From NCBI RefSeq assembly GCF_003073045.1, contig NC_037593.1:11642735-11706734 (forward strand): a DNA stretch of 64,000 bases. The letters are read 5' to 3'. Positions within the stretch are counted from its first letter, which is position 1. Each line of letters begins with the position of its first letter. The translations under genes were made by a program, and so were the position numbers. The notes beneath the pieces are model-generated. The model was not told the DNA's origin, searched no databases, and saw nothing but the letters and a program-made list of their open reading frames with translations. The DNA is from Pomacea canaliculata (lineage: Eukaryota; Mollusca; Gastropoda; Architaenioglossa; Ampullariidae). Positions 13,401 to 25,200 of this stretch are shown piece after piece.

Positions 13401-16400
13401 CAATTATGATAATGAACTTGAAAGTTTAAAACAATATTTAAAACAATATTCCAGTCTTCTCCAATAACATTATTTTCTACCTTCTACATTCTTCTAACTG
13501 TGAATAAAATTTTGGATCTTTCTTATTTGGTTGTTGTACACTACCAGCTAAAAGCTCTTTCTCTAATGTTTTTATCACTGCAATCATATCATTTCCTCCA
13601 TTATCTTTGTCAAAAATGAGATCGACATGTTTGACTGATGATGTCTGCTGTCTCTCGCTTTCATCTCCTTTTTCCTTCCAATTTTCCAGTTTTCTGCCAG
13701 GACCTGCTCTAAAAACGTTTGCTAGTTTTTCTTTAAGTAAATAAATTCAGTTACTTTACACCGAGGTACATACCTATCCAACCTCTGCCATGACCATCGC
13801 GTACCCGCGAAATTACAATCATGTTATATATGAACGTATCTACCAGAAATCAAAGGAAAATACTGGAAAATTGAACCGGAAACACCAGAAGTGCGCGAGT
13901 CTTTTAAATGCGAATGTGGATACATAATTGATGATAATTTAGTTTGTATATGATTTATGTAAAAAGCGCACTGAGCAAATTTCTGGAAAGATCCGATACA
14001 AACCATATTATTATCATCATCATCATCATCATCATCATCTCAAGGTCAGAACGTACTTAATATTCGATTTACCATTTTTCGTACTGAACCTTATTCGTAA
14101 TGCAGATGACAGTAACATTTGTATCAACTTACCCATCGTGTCCAACAGATACGCGAAAGCCGGGACATCATGCACACGTGACTTCAAGTCAAAGAGATGA
14201 GCTCCATCAGTTTGACAGCGCATGTTGGCAGTCTGGTAGTCTTGCTTGACAGGGTACATCTTCAGACAATGATTGTCATAAAGCACGTAACCTCTCTCCA
14301 CAGGACAGCCACCTGCACAAACAAGTTTACATCGCAAGAGGAACTGACCTTTACATTAGCGACCATCAGCATTGTAAGTGTAAGTAGTGTGTACTGGTGT
14401 AGTCACTGTCAATTTTTGTCTGTTGAATGATCTCCGTGCGACACGTAACAAGGATTGGCACTACGAGGACAATACACAGAGACAGGCTGATGTTGTATAT
14501 GTTGTAAGTGTGTAAGGTTGGATGATGGCTATAGCAGCACTGTAGCATTTGGAAATACGGAGAGCACGGGTGGTACTGGGACCGCTTTTAGACGGGCCTG
14601 ATTTCGTATATAATATATTTTAATTTTAAGCCCCAGCTTTCCGGATGGAAGTTGTTTCGAAAATATCCTAAATGACCTACTAAATTCCTAGCTCTCAGGC
14701 GTGACTCACCGTCACCTGTTTCTGAGATGAGTTTACAGGTTGATAGCATGGTCCACAAAAAGCAGTCCACGCTATTGGTGTATAGCCAACGTCACGTAAA
14801 ACGTTAGTGAAGCAATTCAGTGAAGTGTGACGTTTTAACAAGAATACAAGAATAACTCTAATCTCTCCTAGTCACTGGGGGAAGGGGCAAGGAATAAACT
14901 AAACTATTGTTGTTGACTATACCAATAAAACTTTTTATAAATAGTATCATCATCCTTCTTCTGGTATATCACAATAATCGAACATCTTAAATTCAGACAG
15001 TTGCTGAAGTCTTAAAATAAATCTAAGAGAGTTGAAAAAGCAACACAATGATATTCTTGGCTTCTGGACATACGAGAGTGACAGTATTACTTGACGAAGT
15101 CTTGTAGGAATCTCTTAATACTTTAACATTTTCACATACTTTCAACAAATTTCTTTGGAAGATATATAAATATAATATATAAAGCCTTGTTTACTGCTGA
15201 ATGTTTAGTGCTTAACCACTCTTCAGCACAGCATGGCCCTCCCCCACGTCCACGTCCTTGGTCTTCTCTGATAAACTTCGGAGTGATGGGCAGTGAGGCG
15301 AGGAAGAGAGTTTCTGATGACAGGAGAGCAGAAGAGCAGACTTTCTGCTCCACAGTTGAGTGCAGTAACCGTCAGTAATCATGAAGAGACATAAACCTTT
15401 TTAAACATGTATTATGTCTACTTCTGTCACTGTTAATGTAGGCTTAATGTAAATCGTAAACACACATAAACCTCTTTAAACACATATTATTTCTACTTTG
15501 GTCACGTTAAAGCAGGTTTACCGTAGGGAGCTCCAACTTTCGCATGACTCGAACGGACGAAAGCCCTGTTTCCCTTAATAGCCGCGACCTCTTTTGGCAA
15601 GCTTTTACCAGTCACTCCTAAGTAAACAGAATAACTTACTGTTACCTGCTAAACAACTCTACATTGTCGATGTTCACAACATCAAAGACATGAAGCTTTT
15701 CCTTTCACCTTCTGGAAATCAGGTTGCGCCTGACAGGCAGAGTTGCTTTCTTTCCTGCGACTTTTCTATTTTCTTTTGCAACGTCTCTGTTTCTTCGTAC
15801 CCATACTTTTCTTAAGCTAAAGTTGCATTTTGGTTCCTCTCAATTTCCGCAGTTTTTGTTTATTGCAGATTGTTTTTTTTAATGGTTACATTTTCATCTA
15901 TTACATAGATGTTAGATTATTTCATACTGCTCGTTCTTTGTTTCTATTTGGTAAAACTTAGTCTGTGAATCTAAATCTTTATCTAATATTGTGTACAAAC
16001 TGTAATATAGATTGTTTCAAGATAGGCTAAGTGATACAGTGCTGTGAAATTAGACACGAGGTTTCATACTATTTATTTTATATAAATATATTTATACATT
16101 TTTTGTTAAAAATAAACTTGTTACTGCTGTGATCAGCAAGACTGAATTTGTAATTCTCTTTGATCCTTTACCTGCTCATGACAAATATTTTACATACTAT
16201 GTATTTAAAACATATATTATAATCATAATTTTTACTTATTTTGTCATGATAATTCTAGTTGTTGCCAAGGCAACAACGCCAGCGATGCTTTTCTTATAAA
16301 CTGATCATAAATGAAGTTTTTTAGTATAAAAAAAGTGATAAGAAAAAGAACTTGCCTAAGGTGACAATCACAGCAAAGGTCACAGCTAGTCGTGTCACGA

Positions 16401-17331
16401 ATGTGAGACGAGGTGATCGTGAGGTGGCCTGAGAAAAAAATAATAAGTACACAGACGATGGTATTCGATTGAGTAGACTAATAAGCAAGACCCGAAAGAC
16501 AAAACTAATCCCATTTTTCTATACACTGATGGAGGATAAAATTTAAGGCTTCAGTATGAACGTGTAGAAGATAAAACATGATTCGCAAACAAAAGAATTT
16601 GTAAATAATAATCATGAAACGTAAATTCTGCTAGATTGTCACGACACCGCTAAGTGTCTCTCGCTCACTCCCTTTCGTCACACTTGCGGCGTTACAGAAA
16701 TACGCGTGCTTTCACACAAATATAATGATTTGCCTAAAGGAGTCTGCCTATTTTTATAAAACAAAACAAAATAACGTATTTTACAAAAATGCATGCTACG
16801 ATCTAAAACCTTTCTTGAAACTGATATTCCTGTATACACAATTTAAGAGCAGTCCAACTTTTGTACGCTTCACTCTTTTCAGCGATGTCTACGCAGAAGT
16901 TATTATCCAATTGCTCCCCATACAGATAATCGAGTTCGAAACTTGGAATTATAAGATCCTTAGTTGAAATGTTCCTCAATGTATTTCAACGGCTACAGAC
17001 GTAACGGCTAGACGTTCACACGTCATTTTCTGACGTTACGACTGACAGCAAAGCGTTTTTCTACAAATAAATACTGGCACAACGTCTCGGCATTGGCCCT
17101 TGAACTCATACAAATATTAGGATTTAAGTGTCTGGGCACGTGCCCTTAGTCCTCTCACATCGACTAGATCTGTGACATTGATACTATCACTTGATTGTAA
17201 CGGTTTGGTTAAGCTTTAATTTAATATTCATAAAAGGATAGCGCGCCTCAGAAAAGTACCAAGATTTATACAAAATTTAAATAAGTAGTGTATAAATAAT
17301 ATAAATAATAATCTACATAAACTCTTACCAT
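10478..17331 (-). CDS. short C-type lectin, galactose-type QPD (gene B)
   Basis: Coding exons: ATG at 17331-17329, then 16428-16356, 15617-15522, 14312-14133 and 10719-10478. They total 594 nt, giving 197 residues, with intron phases 0,1,1,1. The N-terminus MATSRSPRLTFVTR is followed by a hydrophobic LAVTFAVIVTLG, read as a signal peptide or, less likely, a type II anchor. A 32-residue linker ends in GAPYG. The CTLD is of the long form with six cysteines, VWIGAND, GQPD and FND, so a Ca2+-dependent galactose-type site is expected. Intron 2 has a GC donor (TTAG|GCAAGT). The 3.4-kb last intron holds LINE debris. Exon 1 is otherwise 5' UTR and is split by a solo LTR (17384-17985), which may alter expression. 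The gene looks intact in coding sequence. Confidence 0.85.
12370..13770 (-). mobile_element. decayed L1/Tx1-type LINE in intron 4 of gene B
   Basis: On the minus strand, broken frames read through motifs usual just after the catalytic site of an L1-like reverse transcriptase: VNTEKS and AIWMGS near 13100, FKILGI and LTLLGRVAILKSFILSK at 12850-13030, then LPNPPDHI and NSFWTDVLK at 12370-12840. A further piece with the same orientation lies at about 13500-13760. It is interrupted in many places and cannot be active. The same remnant occurs in the equivalent intron of gene E (43327-44280). Confidence 0.7.
14016..14039. repeat. (TCA)n microsatellite
   Basis: About eight TCA/ATC triplets just inside the last intron of gene B. 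A similar short run lies in the same intron of gene C at 24128-24150, joined directly to sequence that in B lies several hundred bp away, so slippage or deletion has occurred around it. Confidence 0.8.
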
Positions 17332-17383
17332 CTGAACACGTCTGTATTTCTCGTTGTGTTTACGGAGTTCGTAGAGGAGAGAC

Positions 17384-17985
17384 TGTTAAGAATAGGTATG
17401 CAACGATTATTGCCCTTATCAGTGTGTGAGTGTGGTTGCAGCGTCGTGGTTTGGCGTCAGAACCTGACGACGTCATATTATGACGCAATGTTAGATTGTA
17501 CGTATGGAGAAAAGATTTTGGAAGACAGCAGACGGCTGAGGGAAGGGACTAGAGGCGGACGCAGTGGGCGGAGATTTCGCTTCGGAACTTGTGTGTTGTT
17601 CCCAAAACAATTTATTCGTGAATATCAGCCAGGTGTTGCCGAGACAGCACTTTCAATGTATGGACAGGGATAGGGAGGATTGTACCAGGAGGTTTCTTTT
17701 TTTCTCAGACAATTACTCCAGGCAGTGTGGCTGTGAAAGTAGGAATTTAGAGAACTATTCAAAAAAAACAATTGTCCAATTTGATTTAAATGCCGCCGCG
17801 TGAAAGACATTCATACTGTATATAATTCGCAATAATGTGTATGTTTAATGTTTAATGTTGTATTATAAAAATGTCGTTGCCCACGTCAAATCTATGTGAT
17901 ATATGAGCGAAAGAACACGTGTGGGGACGTGTGTACACAGTGAATTCGAGTGGTGTGAAATTGTGAATTGAACGCGTCCCTGACA
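17384..17985 (+). mobile_element. solo LTR inserted in the 5' UTR exon of gene B
   Basis: A 602-bp insertion starts TGTTA and ends TGACA. It is flanked by a perfect 5-bp duplication, gagac (17379-17383 and 17986-17990). The four other short lectin genes have the uninterrupted sequence at this place. TG...CA ends with a 5-bp duplication point to an LTR-retrotransposon LTR, possibly Gypsy-type. No internal coding region remains, so it is a fossil. It lies antisense to gene B. A related but longer copy is at 50329-52418. The intact duplication suggests a fairly recent insertion, after B separated from C and E. Confidence 0.85.
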
Positions 17986-18001
17986 GAGACCTTGGACTGT
18001 C

Positions 18002-18030
18002 TGAACACAGGGCGGCATCAGCAATATATA
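18002..18030 (-). promoter_or_regulatory. core promoter of gene B (TATA plus initiator)
   Basis: TATATA at 18025-18030 lies 28 bp upstream of a TCAGAC initiator whose A is at 18002. The whole stretch is conserved in all five short lectins. The predicted start site falls only 12-17 bp from the solo LTR, so the LTR would become part of the 5' UTR. Confidence 0.6.
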
Positions 18031-18179
18031 CTCTCGTCCACACTCCCACCTGGCATCGGGTGTAAATAATTTCTGAGAGAAGATAAGTCAGTTACAACTG
18101 GTATCCATGTGACGAGAGGCGTGGTCTGACATGAACACGCCCTGTCATCAATATTTTATACCAAAGCTTTTCGGCGATG

Positions 18180-19600
18180 TTTGTGGCCGTTGACAGTTCT
18201 ACAAAGTTACAACGCTTGACTGATCCTTGTCATATTTGGAATACCAAATATTGGAATTTTTGGAATACCAATATGCCAGGAATACTCCATTCCTTTCCAA
18301 GAAAGTCTTAAACTTTATAGGCGTATCTACAACAAATAGCACATTCTGATAATGCGATCATTTGATACAGTTGCATGACTTTTATTAATGTTACAACAAA
18401 AAATAAGTTGGGTCAAACTAGTACAGTGCAGTTAGAAGATTAGAGGTGTTCTCACACAAAACCATTCTCTGCATTGACTATCTGAATAAGGCAATGTGTG
18501 CATTATTTTTAAGCCCTTCATCTGACGATTTGGCAGACAGGCCAAACCCAAACTTTGTTTCAAAGATAATGATTGTCTATCAGCAACGACATCGGCGACA
18601 TGTGAAAGAGAATATTGGGACTTGTTCCTACAATCATCTAGCCAGCAATCCAGAACTTGTCTGATGTTCTTCCAGCGTCTGACCAGTGAGGAAAGGGTCT
18701 ACATTACCTTCTCTTGCCTACAAGTCACCCACCGCTTACCGTTCTTTATGTGTCAGAACAAAGATATGTGATGTGACTGGATGACTTTGTAGCGGACTGC
18801 TTATTTAAACAAACATGGGAGTTATCTGAGAGGCGTCGTCTGGTGCAACATCGACAGATACAGTAGAACAAATCAATTTTTATTGTCTGTCAAAGGAAGT
18901 CCAAGTCCAAGTCAGAATTTGTTGTTATCTCACAAGCCCAAGAATCCATGTTGGCTTGTGTGATAAAATAAATTAGTGTAGTTAATCTTCATGGATTCCA
19001 GATAGTCTTAGCGACGCTAGACAGCTACTCTAGCAACTAAGTTGCTAGGCGTCCTGATTGGTCGGAACTGGGAAAGTGTAGCTAAGAGAGGTGGACAACG
19101 ACCTCCCGAGTATACAATAAGGTTAGAAGCATTCTTAGTGAACGAACCACTATCGAAGGATAGGTAAAGCGAGCCAAGCAATTGTCCGGCACGGGGAGGT
19201 CTACCTGGTGAGATGACGCCTGCCTTGGATAAGTTGGTAATCGGATGTGACGTCATGGACAAACACACCATCACTTTCACCTGATCACCGTTTACCCCTA
19301 TGCCCTTAGTTAACCTTTAAATCCTTTAAACGGGCACCTTTTCCGTAAACATTACTCCTAACAACTTTTCTCATAATGCTAGTCCTTTTTAACATCCTTC
19401 TTTTTGCAACATAATGTTACTCTCAACTCTTTTTTTGTTGTTGTTGTTGTTTTTTTTTGTTCGTGTTTTTTGGTTCCTGTTTTTATTTTCTGTATTTGAA
19501 TTTATTCTTCGTCTAGTACGGTTGTTTATATTTTCATAGCTCATATGTTATTTGCTTTTCCGTCCCTCGTATGCTGTCCATGTTTCGTTCTTGTTATTAA
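18180..19600. other. gene-free stretch between units B and C
   Basis: Upstream of gene B the similarity to the other promoters stops near 18170. From there to the LINE 3' end I see no gene, no clear repeat and no RNA gene. A short palindromic run around a tatac core lies at 19599-19624. Confidence 0.5.
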
Positions 19601-19816
19601 GGAGTAGGGTATACTCCTTAGGAGTGTGAGAAATTTTAGAAATTTTGCTTTTTTATTATTATTTCTTTTTTTTTTTCTTTTCTTTAATAGCACAACATAT
19701 ATTACATTTATCACATTGATTACTACATTCATTCAGTATAGAAGGGGGGAAAAGAGTAAAGAGGAAAGATGTGGAGAAGAAGTGAAAGAGAACATCCCAG
19801 CTTCCACTAATTGCGC

Positions 19817-20760
19817 TTATATTAATAATTTTTGATATGGTTTCCAAATAACTTCAAATAGGTCTAATTTATTACCTAAAATACTATGGTATTTTTCTAT
19901 ATTATATCTGTACTTTACAATCTGTAAAAAGGCATGTATAGAGGGTATATCGTTTTTCCATTTGCATACATAAATGTAATATTTTGCTAACAAGATAATT
20001 AGGTCTAACACTTTGTCCGTACAAATGCTGTCCTGTACACCAAATAAAATAAGTTTTTCAGAAAAATTAAACTTTCTTAGTGTTGTACATTTACTAATCA
20101 TGACTGAATGTAAATCTCTCCAGAAGACACTAACAAGTTGACATTTCCATAACAGATGACTTATTGTCTCTTCATCGTTAAGACATATTGCACATTTGGG
20201 GGAATCAACAATCTTTCTTATAAAGAGAAACCTGTTAGTAGGCAAAGTTCTATGGAGAATTCTTAAATGGAACCATTTTAGTTGGTTATCAGATGTTGTC
20301 TTATGGCCTTTGTTAAATACAAGTTTCAGAGGTAGAGTCCAATTTCACAATTCCACCAGGCAAGGAGTCAGAATTTCCAAGCATTAACTGTACCGATTTA
20401 TTTCCTTTACAAATTATCTCCCATACCTTTTCTTTTCTTTCCTCTGTTTCTTTAATGTTTTTGATCTGTAATTTCTTTTGAAACTGTTTAATTGCATTTA
20501 GAACTCCTGCGAACTGTAGAAAGTTAGTGGTCAAGTTGTGGAATTGTAGCTGAAACTCCTTGTATGTGAGATAGTCACCATTTTCTTTAAGTAAATGTCT
20601 AACTTTGTAGATATCTTCTCGTAGCCAATCACTAAAGTAAATTGTGTGGTTGCCTAAAACAATGTTTATGTTGTAGAAGAGACATTCTGCATTAAATTCA
20701 TCAATAGCTGCGGGTGTACATTTTACATGTAATCTTTTAAAATGTTTCAAAACATCATGC
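19817..20760 (-). mobile_element. L1/Tx1-type LINE, C-terminal part and 3' end
   Basis: This is the longest of three related fragments. The minus strand reads NPFWHDVLKHFKRLH near 20770, then about 290 residues with one interruption between 20313 and 20245. It ends with a cysteine-rich motif CAICLNDEETISHLLWKC at about 20130-20200, typical of the end of L1-like ORF2. The frame closes at 19817. Fragments at 8887-9290 and 40220-40560 lack this 3' part, so this copy is closest to the ancestral arrangement. Confidence 0.7.
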
Positions 20761-20923
20761 CAAAAAGGGTTGTGTATTCTATTAATTAATTAATACATTC
20801 ACAAATTCACTACCTAGAAAATGTAGTTTATCAAGTTCAGGATACAAGTATAGTGTAGATTCCTTTAATACTGCCTTCTTGTAGAAAAGTTTCTTTATCG
20901 AACTGATTTTCATTGCAGATAGG

Positions 20924-20992
<69 letters not shown>

Positions 20993-20993
20993 C
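20924..20993. repeat. (TTG)n microsatellite, unit C
   Basis: About 23 uninterrupted TTG triplets. It occupies the same place as the longer, CTG-interrupted arrays in units B and E. Confidence 0.9.
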
Positions 20994-22253
20994 ACCGTGG
21001 GGAAGTGTGTATGACTTTGTGAATGTAGGGATGGATGTCGTTCAGCATTTAAGGACGAGAAGTGACTCTAGTCATTATGGGACATCAACAGTAATGTTCA
21101 ATTTAACGATCCAGTGGTATACACAAACTACGGATGAATGATTTCTTGATGCCCGACTTGGGAAGTTCTGCGAAGAGCATCTTAAAGTGAGGGATATGAC
21201 AAGATTCAAGATTTTGTGTTGCTGTCTGCTTGTACCATGCAATTCACAACGAGTCATTGTCTTGAAGGGGAGACCTATCACATCATCAAATCAGTGGATT
21301 ATTGTGTTATTGCTGTCATTACCATATGTCGCTGTTCCCCGCTGCGACTGCTTGAGGACGACTGAAATACTGCACAATTATTGGATTAACTTCTTATTAC
21401 TACATTGTAGCCTATCATTGTGTTATTGCCGTCATCACCATACATCGCATAACAGGATAGCAGGCTCCGCTGCAATGATCTTGAGGGCGATGGACTTATT
21501 GCCTGACGTGTGGACACAAAATTCACATCCTCTATATCATTCGTCATTAGAACACTTCTCTTTCCTTCTATTGTCGTTTACCTTATATTAAATATGTTCA
21601 TGGCTGGTTGATCCTTTATTTCTAAAAATGGTGGAGGGCAACGCGGCATGGTCACATGTAGATGTTTACACGGGAATCTTAAGCAATCATACGAGCACTC
21701 CTCACACATAATATTGCAGACGATAGACGATTTTCTAGTTTATCAGAGACACTGCATTTCTTTACTATGGTCTTGCCTTATGTATACAGAAACGTGATCG
21801 TAGATGCCGTGTCTCTATTTTTTTATATAGTACTGAGTTTACAAATTCACATGCTAAAAATAACCTGTAAATGTTCTCAAGTGTAAAATATGGTAAGGAT
21901 TAATTTATCCATTAGTTACAAATTTGTCTGATCTGTCATTTGGTGTGCGATATTTGTATACAATATACGACATCTACCTGTGCCACCGTGACTGATATTT
22001 CTGTGACAAACATGATATTAGTAACAACAGTCTCACATCTACTGGCACGTCAGCTCTTACATTACAAGGAATAACATGACAAAGGTGTGAGGAATGCTTT
22101 TAATATTTTATTTTATTTCGTTATTTCGTCAAGTATTACCATACACAGTTCTCCGCCTTGTGCGAGGGTAAGAGCAATAGAAAAAATGAGAACAGCTGAC
22201 TTAACATTACTAAAGTACAGAGTGGACAGCACACTATTCGTCCTTCACTCTGT

Positions 22254-25200
22254 TTAGATGTCTACCTGACAAATATACTCCTGCTTCCACGTGCAGGGAA
22301 CGTCGTTGAGCACAATACCCTTCGAGAAGCCGACTACGACACAGTCCTGATTGTTACTGTTGTCCGGCTGGCCTGGGTCCCAAAGTCCGTTCTCTCTCAA
22401 CAGAAGGCTGCGGTCGCTCCACAGGAACTGTCCCTCCACTTCAATGTCATTTGCTGCAATCAATACACCTGCTGGTATATCTTGGAGCTCTTTACCTGAG
22501 CACAAAGAATGATTTCCTTCTTTTAATGAATATTTCATCTAAAAGTCTACCTTACAATCTAATGGTATCTACTGATGATTTTAAGGAGGTCCCCGGTTTG
22601 AAAAGTGCTCTGTAATATATTTAATGAACGAATACTTCATACGACGAGAAAAAAACCAGTTTCAATGCTCTGCCTGTGTGAAGAACGAGACATGAGACAA
22701 AGTGGAATCTTTACCACGAAGAAATAATATCAGTGGTCGACAAAGCTGCAGATGGAAAAAAAGGAAATGTTATAACTTTGAGATGATCGAAACCCTAAAT
22801 TGTACACATTTTTAGGTGGTTACATATTCATTTAAATAAAATTCATTTAGCTATCCAACTGTTTTGCAGCGACAACTCTCTTTTTATCCAAATAAAACAA
22901 GGTGTTCACGTTGCATCTTTAAAGGGATTCTTAAGGCAAAATAAAACTGCTTAGAATCGCGTAAAGAGTAGAATAAATTTGAATCTCGTCTATTTATATG
23001 TGTGTTCATGTGGAAAACGTTGAAGGTTTATAGTAGAATGTTGTGTTTAATAAGAGAAATTACACGGGACTCTTTTTTTTTTCTTCCACGAAGTCTCATT
23101 CTCCGTCACGTGACCCTATGACGTGTGGTTTCCATAGTGAGAACCATGCCTCGAGAATGTGCTGCACCCGACTGCCACGAAAAGATGGAAAAGATTCAAA
23201 ATTTTCTTTTCATCAGTTTCCGACAGACAGAGCCTTACAAACAGACTGCGTCATACGAATAAACAGACGACGTCAAATCTTCGCAATGACCACAGACACT
23301 TCCTGCGTGTGTGACGTCATAAGGAGACTGACGTCAAAAGAAGACTCTGACATCACAAGAAGACTCCTCTGCTTGATCATCTCGGGAAGCTATCGTGGTT
23401 GCTCGACAGGAAGGACACAAGGTCGATTTCCCTGGATTTTTTTCAATTTTTGAAAACATCGGCAACCGAAATAGTGCTAATAAGTGGTAGTTAAATGAGA
23501 AACGAATCCTTTATTTCTCCTGTGTTGCTCTCGTGCTCTGTAATTGTAACTAAATATATTTTTAAAACGTTTGAAAATCGCCAGAGCCTTATCACAAGCC
23601 TTGAGTATCTTTAAGTGGGGTGCGTACTAAGCTGATGAATTTGCTCTACTTCCCAGCCATATCGCACTTGATTTTTCAGTTTTCACAACTAAACCAAATA
23701 TTTTTTCAAACGATTTTTAATGTATTCGTTGATTCCTCTAACAACCTCCAGACCGTTCGGTAGCCGGGAGTAATATTTGCATCCATGAGCATATTTGAGA
23801 GTAAAATTGAACTAAGAAAAAGTTTAATCTACTTTGTTAAAATGGTCTTTTCCTACACCAAGTATATCTCAGTGCTCGTGGGTTAGTTCACGCCATATCT
23901 CTACTAGATCCAAGCTTGTCATCATCTTATCAACTTCTTCTTGCCCAGTATTATTCTCTTTGCAAGTATGATAATCAACTTGAAAATTTGAAACAATATT
24001 TAAAACAATATTCCAGTCTTCTCCAATAACATTATTTTCTACCTTCTATATTCTTCTAACTGTGAATAACATTTTGGATCTTCCTTATTTGGTTGCTGTA
24101 CACTTCCAGCTAAAAGCTCTTTCTCTAATCATCATCATCATCATCATCATCTCAAGGTCAGAACATACTTAATATTCGATTTACCAGTTTTTCGTACTAC
24201 ACCTCATTCGTTCCGTAGATGACAGTAACATTTGTATCAACTTACCCATCGTGTCCAACAAATACGCGAAAGCCGGGCCATCAGCCTCACGTGACTTGAA
24301 GTCCAAGAGATGAGCTCCATCAGTTTGACAGCGCATGTTGGCAGTCTGGTAGTCTTGCTTAACAGAGTACAGCTTCAGACAATGATCGTCAAAAAGCACG
24401 TAACCTCTCTCCACAGGACAGCCACCTGTACAAACAAGTTTACATCGCAACAGGAACTGACCTTTACATTAGCGACCCTCGGCATTGTAAGTGTAAGTAG
24501 TGTGTACTGGTGTAGTCACTGTCAATCATTGTCTGGATGGTGATCTCCGTGCGACACGTAATAAGGATGGACACAACGAGGACAATACACAGATACAGAC
24601 TGATGTTGCCCATGTGTATGTGTGTAAGGCTGAAGGATTTATATAACAACACTGTAGCATTTGGAAATACGGATAGTACGGGTGTTACTGGGACCGCTTT
24701 TAGACGAGCCCGATTTTGTATCTAATGTATTTTAATTTTAAGCCCCAGCTTTCTGGATGGAAGTTGTTTCGAAAATATCCTAAATGACCTACTCATAAAC
24801 CCCTAGGTCCCAGGCGTGACTCACCGTCACCTGTTTCTGAGATGACTTTACAGGTTGATAGCATGGTCCACAAAAAGCAGTCCACGCTATTGGTGTATAG
24901 CCAACGTCACGTAAAACGTTAGTGAAACAATTCAGTGAAGTGTGACGTTTTAACAAGAATACAAGAATAACTCTAATCTATCCTAGTCACTGGGGGAAGG
25001 GGCAAGGAATAAACTAAACAATTGTTGTTGACTATACCAATAAAACTTATTATAAATAGTATCATCATCCTTCTTCTTGTATATCACAATAATCGAACAT
25101 CTTAAATTCGGACGGCTGCTGAAGTCATAAAATAAATCTAAGAGAGTTGAAAAAGCAACACAACGACATTCCTGGCTTCTGGACATACGAGAGTGACAGT

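Noticed and set aside
15287-15360. Possible extra exon reading VEQKVCSSALLSSETLF in genes B and E
   Set aside because: Absent from gene C and altered in F; it does not fit the phase-1 exon chain, which is complete without it.
23146-23300. A host THAP-domain gene
   Set aside because: Only a frameshifted fragment of the finger remains, and it sits in a TTAA-flanked block absent from paralogues.
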